DNA of 64,000 nt, from the NCBI GenBank assembly GCA_001429255.1, contig LMJI01000001.1, positions 2,387,573-2,451,572 on the forward strand, given 5' to 3'. The position numbers and the translations under genes were made by a program. This stretch comes from Cellulomonas sp. Root930. GTDB lineage: Bacteria; Actinomycetota; Actinomycetes; Actinomycetales; Cellulomonadaceae. The notes under the pieces were generated by a model. The model saw only the letters and a program-made list of their open reading frames with translations, had not been told where the DNA came from and ran no database searches. Shown here in pieces: positions 9,840 through 18,815 of this stretch (positions within the stretch are counted from its first letter, which is position 1; every line of letters begins with the position of its first letter).

Positions 9840-11497
9840 GCGGGGGAGACGTCATCGACGCGACCGGTCCGACGCGGACGCAGGTCTGGCTGGGACGGAC
9901 GGCCCGTGCCGCGTCCGGCCTCGCGGTGCTCGGGCTGACGGCGGCGATCGTGGCCGGGGCACGCCTGCCCGGTGGCACCGCAGGCGATCCCGTCCCGCCG
10001 GCACAGATCTCCGTCCCCGCCTCGGTGTCGACGCTCGTGTGCGCCGGACCGCTGATCCAGCCCGACGACACCGGGCGCGGGGACTCCGCCTTCGATCCCA
10101 CCCCGGTGGACCCGGTCACCACCGTGACGGCGGTGACCTCGGTGCCGGACCGCGACGGCACCTCCGCCGGCACCGTGGGACCGCTCGACCGCTCGACGAC
10201 GACGACGACGCTCGACGCCGGGGGTGACTCGGCGGTGGTCCCCGGCGTGACCGGCCCGGTGGTGGTCCGCGCCGAGCCCGGTGCTGATGCCCCCGCCCGG
10301 GTGGCCGCCGCGAGCGCCGGCCTGGTGACCGCCGGCGACCTGCGGGGGCTCTCCGCCGCCTCCTGCCAGCAGCCGACAGCCGACGCGTGGCTGCTCGGCG
10401 GCGCCACCGACCTGTCCAGCACCGCGCAGCTCGTCCTGGACAACGCCGGGTCGACGCCCGCCGAGGTCACCCTCGCGATCTGGGGCCCGTCGGGCCCCGT
10501 CGACCTCACGGGCGAGCGGTACCTCGTCGCGCCCGGTGCCTCCCGCGTGGTGGTCCTCGGCGGGATCGCGGCCGAGCAACGCCGCGTGGCGGTGCACGTG
10601 ACCGCGACCGGAGGACGGGTCGGGGTGCACGTGCAGGACTCCGCGATCGACGGGTTCACGCCCGCCGGGACCGACCTGGTCGTGCCCGGTTCGGCCCCCG
10701 CCCGTCGCCAGGTGGTCCCCGGCGTCTCGGTGTCCGCCTCGGCGGTCGGTGACGTGACCGCCTCCGCGCTCCGGCTCCTGGTGCCCGGCACCGTCGCCAC
10801 CACCGCGCGCGTCACGCTGCTCGGCCCCGGGGGCGTCACGGAGCTCCCCGGTGCGGACGAGGTGGCGCTGGTGGCCGGTGAGGTGACCGACGTGCCCCTG
10901 GGCGGGCTGCCCGCCGGCTCCTACACCGTGGTCGTCGACGCCGACCAGCCCGTCCTGGCCTCGGCCGTCGTGACGCGCCCGGGTGCGGTCGGCGAGCTGG
11001 ACGACCTCCCGAGCGTCGAGCGCGCGTGGGCGGCGTCGACCACCGTCGGGCGCAGCGGCCTGGTGGCCGTACCGAGCGGGACCCGCGGGATGCTCGTCGT
11101 CGGCGCCGTGTCCGGTGCCGCGGACCCGAGCGCGGACGGCGTCGCGACGGGCTCGGTCCGGCTGCTCGGGGCCGACGGCGTGGTGCTGGCCGAGCGGACG
11201 TTGGTGCTGGACGCCGGGACGACGGGCGCCTGGTGGGTCGACGACCTGGCCACCGGGACCGGCCAGGTCGCCGCTCCCGACCCTGCGGTGGTGCCGGGTC
11301 CGCCTGTGGACCTCGCGGGAGTGGTGGGCGTCGACCTCGTCACGGACGACGGCTCGACGGTCGCGCTCGCCTGGGCGATGGTGGCCGCGGTCGACCAGCC
11401 GGACGGCTGGCTCGTGTCCGTGCTCGACCCGGTACCGGTGCCGCGCCTCACCCCGGACGTCGCCGTCCGCGAGGACCCGAGGCTCGGCACCCGCTGA
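9836..11497 (+). CDS. DUF5719 family secreted/membrane-anchored protein
   Basis: The 553-residue protein has an N-terminal hydrophobic segment (about residues 28-48, ASGLAVLGLTAAIVAG) that would act as an uncleaved anchor or signal. The remainder is a beta-rich, Ser/Thr/Val/Gly-rich extracytoplasmic domain matching the actinobacterial DUF5719 family. A run of GAC codons near 10196 encodes nothing repetitive in this frame. The ATG overlaps the stop of the large glycosyltransferase (ATGA), so the two are made together and probably act together at the membrane. It ends 1 bp from the convergent WbbL-like gene. Molecular function is unknown. Confidence 0.75.
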   Translation: MSGGDVIDATGPTRTQVWLGRTARAASGLAVLGLTAAIVAGARLPGGTAGDPVPPAQISVPASVSTLVCAGPLIQPDDTGRGDSAFDPTPVDPVTTVTAVTSVPDRDGTSAGTVGPLDRSTTTTTLDAGGDSAVVPGVTGPVVVRAEPGADAPARVAAASAGLVTAGDLRGLSAASCQQPTADAWLLGGATDLSSTAQLVLDNAGSTPAEVTLAIWGPSGPVDLTGERYLVAPGASRVVVLGGIAAEQRRVAVHVTATGGRVGVHVQDSAIDGFTPAGTDLVVPGSAPARRQVVPGVSVSASAVGDVTASALRLLVPGTVATTARVTLLGPGGVTELPGADEVALVAGEVTDVPLGGLPAGSYTVVVDADQPVLASAVVTRPGAVGELDDLPSVERAWAASTTVGRSGLVAVPSGTRGMLVVGAVSGAADPSADGVATGSVRLLGADGVVLAERTLVLDAGTTGAWWVDDLATGTGQVAAPDPAVVPGPPVDLAGVVGVDLVTDDGSTVALAWAMVAAVDQPDGWLVSVLDPVPVPRLTPDVAVREDPRLGTR

Positions 11498-11498
11498 C

Positions 11499-12374
11499 TC
11501 AGCGGGCGGTGCGCAGCTCCGAGCGCTCCCGCAGCCGCAGCCCGAGCACCGCCGCCTGCCGCACCGGCCACTGGTACCAGCGTGGGTACCGGCGGTGCAC
11601 GTACCGAGCCGCGCTCGCGTGGTGCGCCGAGATCATCGGCGCGGGCTTGGCGCGCCAGGACGTCCCGCCGACGTGCGTGACCTGGACCTGCGGCACGTAG
11701 AGGTTGATCCACCCCGCGCGTCCCAGGCGCTCCCCGAGGTCGACGTCCTCGAAGAACATGAAGTAGCCGTCGTCGAACCCGCCCACGGCCTCGAACGCCT
11801 CGCGCCGCAGCAGCAGGCACGCACCGGACAGCCACCCGGCCGGTCGTTGACCGCCGGCGTTCTGCTGGTGCGCCTGGTACCGGCGCGTCCACGGGTTGCC
11901 GGGCCAGACCTTGACGAACAGCGCGTGCCCCGCGCCCTGGGTGAGCGACGGCAGCTCGCGCGCGGAGGGGTAGACGGTGCCGTCGGTGTTGAGGAGGGCC
12001 GGCCCGACCGACCCCGCGGTGGGTGCCGCCTCGGCGGCCGCGACGAGCTCGTCCAGCGACCCCGGCTGCCACTCGATGTCGGAGTTGGCGACGACGATCC
12101 ACCGTGCCTCGGCGCCTGCCGCGCCCAGGTTGGCGCCGCCGCCGTAGCCCAGGTTCGACCCCGTGGCGACGAGCCGCGCCCCGAACTCGTCGGCCACCGC
12201 GCGGGCGACGGTGGGATCGGAGCCGTTGTCGACGATCACCAGCTCGGCCGGGATGGCGGACGCAGCGGCGAGGGTGCGGGCGAACGTCGGGAGCTCGTCG
12301 CCGGGGTGGTAGACGACGCAGACGACGCGGACATCGGGGGCTGGCGTGGGCGGGGGCGGGACGGCGGTGCTCAT
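11499..12374 (-). CDS. Family-2 glycosyltransferase, WbbL/rhamnosyltransferase-like
   Basis: This is a 291-residue cytoplasmic GT-A glycosyltransferase. The N-terminal VVCVVYHPGDELP strand, LVIVDNGSDP, the NLGYGGGANLG loop and VANSDIE (DxD-like) are classical. The FMFFEDVDLGERLGRAGW block is typical of rhamnosyltransferases such as WbbL, which add L-rhamnose to lipid-linked GlcNAc-phosphate. Together with rmlA at 3043-3912 this suggests a rhamnose-containing linkage unit or wall glycan. The sugar specificity is inferred from similarity only. The gene is convergent with DUF5719 (1 bp gap). Confidence 0.88.
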   Translation of the reverse strand: MSTAVPPPPTPAPDVRVVCVVYHPGDELPTFARTLAAASAIPAELVIVDNGSDPTVARAVADEFGARLVATGSNLGYGGGANLGAAGAEARWIVVANSDIEWQPGSLDELVAAAEAAPTAGSVGPALLNTDGTVYPSARELPSLTQGAGHALFVKVWPGNPWTRRYQAHQQNAGGQRPAGWLSGACLLLRREAFEAVGGFDDGYFMFFEDVDLGERLGRAGWINLYVPQVQVTHVGGTSWRAKPAPMISAHHASAARYVHRRYPRWYQWPVRQAAVLGLRLRERSELRTAR

Positions 12375-12386
12375 CGTCCGGACAGG

Positions 12387-12884
12387 CTAGTGGGCGTCGC
12401 CGTAGTGCGGATCCACGTCGTCGGGCGACCTCCCGAGCAGGTGGGCCACCTGCTCGACGACCACGTCCCGCACCAGGTCGGCGAGGTCGAGGGGATCGGT
12501 GGCCCGCGACTCGACCGGACGGCGGTAGACGACGATGCGCGCCGGGAGCCCGGCGTCGGACGGGAAGTAGCGACCGAGCGGGACCCCGCCGTGCTCCCAC
12601 GGCGCCGGGTTGGACGGCGGCACGTCCTCGACGGCAAACTCCGTCCCCACCAGCTGGCGTGCCCAGGTGCGCTCGATCCGCTCGACGGCATCGAGTACGA
12701 GGTCGTCGAACCGCTCGGCGCGGGTGCGGTAGGCGGGCATCGTGCTGGGCAGCAGCGGCCCCCGGGGTCCACGTCCGCGCCGGTCGCGGCGGCGCACGGG
12801 GGCGATCGTCGTCGTGGGGAGCGCCAGGGTGCGGCGGCCGACACCGGGGGCTCGGCGGGCGGGCGGCGGGGGTGCAGAGCTCAC
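12387..12884 (-). CDS. Metallopeptidase (zincin-like) family protein with degenerate motif
   Basis: This 165-residue protein belongs to the family represented by Rv3259 in mycobacteria. The basic RRRDRRGRGPRGPL stretch (residues 31-44), TRAERFDDLVLDAV (54-67) and the C-terminal LRD-VVVEQVAHLLG helix are diagnostic. The HExxH zinc motif of related zincin-like proteins is replaced by EQVAH (144-148), so peptidase activity is doubtful. I placed the start at the GTG at 12884. The hexamer TACAGT (minus strand, 12891-12896) lies 6 nt upstream of it, and the conserved basic N-terminus is kept. It diverges from the DUF3499 gene. Confidence 0.75.
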   Translation of the reverse strand: MSSAPPPPARRAPGVGRRTLALPTTTIAPVRRRDRRGRGPRGPLLPSTMPAYRTRAERFDDLVLDAVERIERTWARQLVGTEFAVEDVPPSNPAPWEHGGVPLGRYFPSDAGLPARIVVYRRPVESRATDPLDLADLVRDVVVEQVAHLLGRSPDDVDPHYGDAH

Positions 12885-12890
12885 CTCAGC

Positions 12891-12896
12891 ACTGTA
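12891..12896 (-). promoter_or_regulatory. -10 element for the zincin-like gene (leaderless start)
   Basis: TACAGT on the minus strand lies 6 nt before the GTG at 12884. That spacing would place the transcription start at or next to the start codon. No ribosome-binding site and no convincing -35 are visible. Confidence 0.4.
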
Positions 12897-12947
12897 GATC
12901 GCGCACGGCCGACGGCGTGGGGGGCACGGCCTGTCCGCGCCCGGGAG

Positions 12948-12953
12948 TACCGT
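12948..12953 (+). promoter_or_regulatory. -10 element for the DUF3499 gene (leaderless start)
   Basis: TACCGT lies 6 nt before the GTG at 12960, and there is no Shine-Dalgarno sequence. It is one half of a 75 bp divergent intergenic region whose other half drives the zincin-like gene. Confidence 0.4.
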
Positions 12954-12959
12954 CAGCGC

Positions 12960-13331
12960 GTGAGATCCGTGAGGCAGTGCTCCCGCACGGCATGCGGCCG
13001 TGCGGCCGTGGCCACGCTGACCTATGTGTACGCCGACTCGACCGCGGTGCTGGGTCCTCTGGCGCAGCACGCCGAGCCCCACTCGTACGACCTGTGCATC
13101 GAGCACGCGGAACGCCTCACGGCCCCCCGCGGCTGGGAGGTCGTCCGGCTGACGCCCGAGTTCACCCCCGCTCCGCCGAGCCGGGACGACCTGCTGGCGC
13201 TGGCCGACGCGGTGCGGGAGGCGGGGAGGCGGACCGAGCCCGAGCCCGTCGCGCTGCCCGAGGCTGTCGGCGCGGTCCTGAACGAGGCACCTCGCCGCGG
13301 TCACCTGCGCGTGCTGCGTGGCGAGGGCTGA
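12960..13331 (+). CDS. DUF3499 family protein (Rv3258c-like)
   Basis: This is a 123-residue conserved actinobacterial protein of unknown function. Cysteines C7 and C12 (CSRTAC) and C46 with H49 (CIEH) could form a C-x4-C...C-x2-H zinc site. TLTYVYADSTAVLGPL is the most conserved core. The start is the GTG at 12960, 6 nt after a -10-like hexamer. The gene precedes a zinc-ribbon protein and the phosphomannomutase gene, the same order as Rv3258c-manB in mycobacteria. No enzymatic role is known. Confidence 0.8.
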   Translation: MRSVRQCSRTACGRAAVATLTYVYADSTAVLGPLAQHAEPHSYDLCIEHAERLTAPRGWEVVRLTPEFTPAPPSRDDLLALADAVREAGRRTEPEPVALPEAVGAVLNEAPRRGHLRVLRGEG

Positions 13332-13332
13332 C

Positions 13333-13608
13333 GTGGCCCGCCGCAAGGGAGAGGCCGCGCGTGCGCGCGCCGAGCGGGCGGGCGAGCCCCTCGGCTCCAT
13401 CAGCCAGCCCTCCGGCCCGGGCGTGCCCGGCACCGACGCGTGCCTGCGCTGCGGTGCCACCGACCTGACCCGGATCCGGATGGCTCTCACGGACGGCCGT
13501 CAGGTGGTCTTCGTGTCCTGCCCGTCCTGCGAGCAGCGCAACTGGTTCCCCCTCGACGGGAGCGGGATCCCGCTCGACCGGGACGAGATCGTCGGCGGGG
13601 ACGCCTGA
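13333..13608 (+). CDS. Small zinc-ribbon protein
   Basis: This is a 91-residue hydrophilic protein. A CxxC...CxxC pair (CLRCG near residue 37 and CPSCEQRNW near 61) looks like a zinc ribbon, after a basic, low-complexity N-terminus. The GTG start is 1 nt after the DUF3499 stop, so the two are probably one operon. A second GTG at 13318 would overlap the DUF3499 gene and is less likely. I do not recognise a named family. Nucleic-acid binding is a guess based on the basic N-terminus and the zinc ribbon. Confidence 0.65.
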   Translation: MARRKGEAARARAERAGEPLGSISQPSGPGVPGTDACLRCGATDLTRIRMALTDGRQVVFVSCPSCEQRNWFPLDGSGIPLDRDEIVGGDA

Positions 13609-13647
13609 CCTGGTCCCGGTCCTGGTCGTGGCCCGGAAGGCCCCGGG

Positions 13648-13653
13648 TACGAT
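13648..13653 (+). promoter_or_regulatory. -10 element for the phosphomannomutase gene (leaderless start)
   Basis: TACGAT ends 6 nt before the GTG at 13660. No ribosome-binding site is present. Confidence 0.4.
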
Positions 13654-13659
13654 GACGGC

Positions 13660-15123
13660 GTGATCTCCCCTGCTGCCGACCGTGTCGATCTGTCTGCCCT
13701 CATCAAGGCCTACGACGTCCGCGGGGTCGTCCCCGACGAGCTCAACCCCACCGTCGCCCGCGCGATCGGTGCCGCGTTCGCCGACGTCGTGGTGCTCCCC
13801 GAGGCGACGGACCGCCCCCGCGTGGTCATCGCCAACGACATGCGGCCCTCGGGTCCCGAGCTCGTCGGTGCGTTCGCGGACGGGCTGGCCGCCCGGGGCG
13901 TGGACGTCCTCCTGATCGGTCTGGCGTCGACGGACGGCCTCTACTTCGCCTCCGGCGCCCTGGGCATCCCGGGCGCGATGTTCACGGCGAGCCACAACCC
14001 GGCGCAGTACAACGGGATCAAGCTCTGCCGTGCCGGCGCGCGCCCCGTGGGCCAGGACAGCGGGCTCACCACGGTGCGCGAGCTGGCCGGCGACTACCTC
14101 GCGGGCTCGGTCCCGGAGGTCGACGCCGCGCAGCGCGGCACCGTCGAGGACCGCGACATGCTCACGGAGTACGCCTCGTTCCTGCGCTCGCTGGTGGACC
14201 TCTCCGGCATCCGGCCGCTCAAGGTGGTCGTCGACGCAGGCAACGGCATGGGCGGCTTTACCGCACCGGCGGTCCTCGGCACCGGCGCGGGCCTGCCCAC
14301 GCTGCCGCTGGACATCGTGCCGCTGTACTTCGAGCTGGACGGCACGTTCCCCAACCACGAGGCCAACCCGCTCGAGCCCGAGAACCTGCGGGACCTGCAG
14401 GCGGCGGTCGTCGAGCACGACGCCGACCTCGGGCTGGCGTTCGACGGCGACGCGGACCGCTGCTTCGTCATCGACGAGCACGGCGACCCGGTGAGCCCGT
14501 CGGCCATCACGGCGCTGGTGGGCCTGCGTGAGGTGGAGCGCGAGCGCGCCGCCGGCCGCACCCCGACCGTGATCCACAACCTCATCACGTCCCAGGTGGT
14601 GCCGGACCTGCTGCGCGCGGCGGGAGCGACGACCGTCCGCACCCGCGTCGGCCACTCGTTCATCAAGGCGCAGATGGCCGAGCACGACGCGGTGTTCGGC
14701 GGCGAGCACAGCGCGCACTACTACTTTCGCGACTTCTTCTTCGCCGACACCGGCATGCTCGCGGCGATGCACGTGCTCGCGGCGCTCGGTGGCCAGCCGC
14801 ACCCCCTGTCGGCGTTGTCCGAGCAGTTCCAGCCGTACTCGGCCAGCGGGGAGATCAACTCCCGCGTCACCGACGTCGCCGCCGCGCGCGAGCGCGTGAT
14901 CGAGGCGTACGTGACGCAGCAGGGCGCCGGTCCGGTGCAGGTCGACGAGATGGACGGCCTGACGGTCTCCCACTGGGACGGCCACCCGCAATGGTGGTTC
15001 AACCTGCGCGCCTCCAACACCGAGCCGTTGCTGCGGCTGAACGTCGAGGCCGCCGACCAGGACATCATGGAGAAGGTGCGCGACGACGTGCTGGCCCTGG
15101 TGCGCCAGGACGGTGAGTCCTGA
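13660..15123 (+). CDS. manB: Phosphomannomutase/phosphoglucomutase
   Basis: This is an alpha-D-phosphohexomutase that interconverts mannose-6-phosphate and mannose-1-phosphate (possibly also the glucose phosphates), feeding GDP-mannose synthesis. The 487-residue length fits the family. The catalytic serine is in TASHNP (S111), the Mg-binding loop is DGDADR (262-267), and the sugar-phosphate loop is near the C-terminus (RASNTEP). Its position after DUF3499 matches Rv3257c (manB) in mycobacteria. The stop codon overlaps the Trm112-like ATG by 1 nt (TGATG). The manA and SIS-domain genes that follow manB in mycobacteria are absent here. Confidence 0.92.
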   Translation: MISPAADRVDLSALIKAYDVRGVVPDELNPTVARAIGAAFADVVVLPEATDRPRVVIANDMRPSGPELVGAFADGLAARGVDVLLIGLASTDGLYFASGALGIPGAMFTASHNPAQYNGIKLCRAGARPVGQDSGLTTVRELAGDYLAGSVPEVDAAQRGTVEDRDMLTEYASFLRSLVDLSGIRPLKVVVDAGNGMGGFTAPAVLGTGAGLPTLPLDIVPLYFELDGTFPNHEANPLEPENLRDLQAAVVEHDADLGLAFDGDADRCFVIDEHGDPVSPSAITALVGLREVERERAAGRTPTVIHNLITSQVVPDLLRAAGATTVRTRVGHSFIKAQMAEHDAVFGGEHSAHYYFRDFFFADTGMLAAMHVLAALGGQPHPLSALSEQFQPYSASGEINSRVTDVAAARERVIEAYVTQQGAGPVQVDEMDGLTVSHWDGHPQWWFNLRASNTEPLLRLNVEAADQDIMEKVRDDVLALVRQDGES

Positions 15124-15320
15124 TGGGCCGGACGCTGGAGCCCTGGGCGCGCGAGCTCCTGCGCTGCCCGGCGACGGGGGCGACGCTGGTGGACGGCGTC
15201 GGGCCCGACGGTGAGCCGACCCTGGTCTCGACGGACCCGGTGAACCCGGTCGCCTATCCGGTGCGTGACGGGATCCCCGTGCTGCTGGTGGACGAGGGCG
15301 TACCCGTCACTCGCGGCTGA
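15123..15320 (+). CDS. Trm112-like family protein
   Basis: This is a 65-residue protein with the Trm112/UPF0434 fold. The LRCPATGATL N-terminal strand and the C-terminal AYPVRDGIPVLLVDE block are the family signature. Bacterial members are small zinc-ribbon-like proteins of uncertain role; eukaryotic Trm112 activates methyltransferases. Only one of the usual CxxC cysteines remains (CPAT), so zinc binding is doubtful. The start overlaps the manB stop, so it is co-translated with manB. Confidence 0.85.
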   Translation: MGRTLEPWARELLRCPATGATLVDGVGPDGEPTLVSTDPVNPVAYPVRDGIPVLLVDEGVPVTRG

Positions 15321-15350
15321 CGACGCCGTGTGACGCCGCTCACCCCGGGC

Positions 15351-15475
15351 TAGCATGTCCCGGACGGCGTGGGTGATGCCCGCAGACCGAGAGGGGTCGC
15401 GCCGGCGTGGACGACCAGGGCGCAAGCCCTGCTGCGTCGCGCCCGCCCACGTCACCGGAACCCCGCAGGAGTGAG
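15351..15475 (+). promoter_or_regulatory. Promoter and structured 5' leader of sahH
   Basis: TAGCAT at 15351-15356 with TGTGAC at 15329-15334 (16 bp spacer) is a plausible promoter, giving a leader of about 113 nt. The leader can fold. CCGGCGTGG (15402-15410) pairs with CCACG plus CCGG (15447-15458, three-base bulge). This encloses a 5 bp stem AGGGC/GCCCT closed by a GCAA tetraloop (15417-15430). AGGAG at 15467-15471 is the ribosome-binding site. It does not show the conserved core of the known SAH riboswitch. Confidence 0.4.
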
Positions 15476-16959
<1,484 letters not shown>

Positions 16960-16966
<7 letters not shown>

Positions 16967-17775
16967 GCGGGATCCGGGACGCCGTGGGGGAGTCGGTGCA
17001 GCTGTGACGACTCCACGGCGTCCCGCTGGTCCGCGCGCAGCCGGGCGGTGAGCTCGCGGTCCCTGCGCTCCGCGAGGACGGCCGCGAGGAACGCCTCCGG
17101 GTGCGTGCCGAGCGGGGGCAGCGGGTTGACGTAGCGCTGCACCTCGGCCGTCAGCTGCGAGCCCAGCTGCACCCGGGACGCGGGGTGCAGGGACGCGGTC
17201 CGGCCCAGGAACTGGCGCACCGAGAGCGCGAGCCCGTCCGGCAGCCGGGCGAGGTCGGCGGAGTGCGCCCAGCCGGCGAGGTGCGGCGGCATGACCAGCG
17301 GCACACGCACCTTCGCCGCGCCGCGCACGCGCACGGCGTAGGTGCCGGCCAGGATGTCGCCGACGCGCTTGCCCTGCGGGTGCACGATCGACGTGATCAG
17401 CGCGACCGTGCCGAGGGTGAGCCACAGCTCCACGAAGCCGACGAGCGCCCGGATCAGGGCCTGCCGGAACACCAGCGGACCGCCGTCGTCGCGCACGATG
17501 CGGATGCCGGTCGCCAGCTTGCCGAGCGAGCGGCCCCGGGTGAGCGTGTCGACCGTCGTCGGGATCACGACCGTGATGGTGGCGACCAGCACGATGGCGG
17601 CGATGCGGCCCAGCTCCTCGGACACGCCCCCGGCGACCGCGCCCAGCGCGATCAGGAGCACGAAGCCGACGACGGCCAGGAGCAGGAGGTCGAGGAGCGC
17701 GGCGAGCAGGCGGGTGGCCGCGGAGGTCGGGCGTGCGTCGAGGACGACACCCTCGCCCGTGATGATGCCGTCCAT
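16960..17775 (-). CDS. RDD family membrane protein
   Basis: This 271-residue protein has an RDD domain in its N-terminal half. Hydrophobic segments lie at about residues 22-48 and 58-80, with another near 110-135, and [20 protein letters not shown] is the conserved RDD loop. The C-terminal 120 residues are soluble and rich in Arg and Leu. I place the start at the ATG at 17775 (DGIITGEGV), 7 nt after TAACCT on the minus strand. It diverges from the SpoIIM-like gene. This arrangement is common in actinobacteria, but the transported substrate, if any, is unknown. Confidence 0.85.
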
Positions 17776-17782
17776 GGTGCGC

Positions 17783-17788
17783 AGGTTA
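17783..17788 (-). promoter_or_regulatory. -10 element for the RDD gene (leaderless start)
   Basis: TAACCT on the minus strand lies 7 nt before the ATG at 17775. There is no Shine-Dalgarno sequence. Confidence 0.4.
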
Positions 17789-17825
17789 GCCTCTGCCGCA
17801 CCCGCGGGATGGCAGGCTGTGCGGC

Positions 17826-18815
17826 ATGGATCTCGACGCCTTCGAGCGGGCACGCTCGGCCGACTGGGCACGGCTCGACGCGCTGGTGCGTCAGCGGCGG
17901 CGCACGGGTGCCGAGGCCGACGAGCTGGTGCGGCTCTACCAGGCCGTCGCCACGGACCTGTCCTCGGTCAGGTCGGCCGCGCCCGACCCGGAGATGGTGA
18001 CCCGCCTGTCGATGCTCGTCGGGCGTGCGCGTGCCGCGATCGCCGGCACGCACGAGCCGAGCTGGCGGGACGTCACCGCGTTCGTCATGGTCGCGCTGCC
18101 GGCGGCCCTGTACCGCATCCGCTGGTGGACGGTCGGCGTCATGGCGGCGTTCCTCGTCCTGAGCATCACCGCGGGCGTCTGGGTGGCCACGCAGCCCGAG
18201 GCCCTCGCGTCGATGGGCACCCCGAGCCAGCGTGAGCAGTACGTCGAGGAGTCGTTCGCGGAGTACTACGCGCCGGGCGCGGGGTTCGCGGCGATGGTGT
18301 GGACCAACAACGCGTGGCTGACCGCCGTCTGCATCGCCACCGGGATCACCGGGATCGGGCCGGTGTACTTCCAGGCCTCCAACGCGATCAACGTGGGGGC
18401 GACCGGCGGCATGATGGCGTCGTACGGGGAGCTGGACGTGTTCCTGCAGCTCATCGCGCCGCACGGTCTGCTCGAGCTCACCGCGGTGTTCGTCGCCGGC
18501 GCCGCCGGGCTGCGCATCTTCTGGACCTGGATCGACCCCGGACCCCGCACGCGCGGGCGCGCGCTCGCCGAGGAGGCACGAGCGTTGTTCACGGTGGCGA
18601 TCGGGCTCGTGGGCGTCCTCGCGGTCTCCGGCCTGGTCGAGGGCTTCGTGACGGGCTCGGCCCTGCCGTGGGTCGTCAAGGTCAGCATCGGGGTGCTCGT
18701 CCTGGCAGCGTTCTGGACGTACACGCTGGTCCTCGGCCGGCGGGCCGTCCGCGCCGGGCACACCGGCGACCTCGAGGCGGACCGCGCGGGCTACGTGCTC
18801 GCGACCGCCGGCTGA
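17826..18815 (+). CDS. Stage II sporulation protein M (SpoIIM) family membrane protein
   Basis: The 329-residue protein has a soluble, helical N-terminus (about 1-90) followed by five or so membrane segments (about 100-125, 158-180, 205-235, 255-280 and 287-310). This is the SpoIIM/DUF95 layout. In non-sporulating actinobacteria these proteins pair with RDD proteins and lie near MoxR/DUF58 genes, as here. Despite the name there is no sporulation context in the window. CAGGCT lies 7 nt before the ATG, a weak leaderless signal. It abuts the convergent AlkZ-like gene with no gap. Confidence 0.85.
   Translation: MDLDAFERARSADWARLDALVRQRRRTGAEADELVRLYQAVATDLSSVRSAAPDPEMVTRLSMLVGRARAAIAGTHEPSWRDVTAFVMVALPAALYRIRWWTVGVMAAFLVLSITAGVWVATQPEALASMGTPSQREQYVEESFAEYYAPGAGFAAMVWTNNAWLTAVCIATGITGIGPVYFQASNAINVGATGGMMASYGELDVFLQLIAPHGLLELTAVFVAGAAGLRIFWTWIDPGPRTRGRALAEEARALFTVAIGLVGVLAVSGLVEGFVTGSALPWVVKVSIGVLVLAAFWTYTLVLGRRAVRAGHTGDLEADRAGYVLATAG

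Noticed and set aside
10190..10215. (GAC)n-like microsatellite in the DUF5719 gene and the GAC run near 8086 in the glycosyltransferase
   Set aside because: These are short codon-level repeats in coding sequence, common at this GC content. There is no sign of phase variation.
15357..15475. A known SAH riboswitch (RF01057-type) upstream of sahH
   Set aside because: The conserved GAGGAGCGCUGC and CAGGCUCG segments and the pseudoknot arm are not found by eye. The leader is reported only as a structured element.
17826..18815. Sporulation role for the SpoIIM-like gene
   Set aside because: The family is widespread in non-sporulating actinobacteria and no other sporulation gene is in the window.
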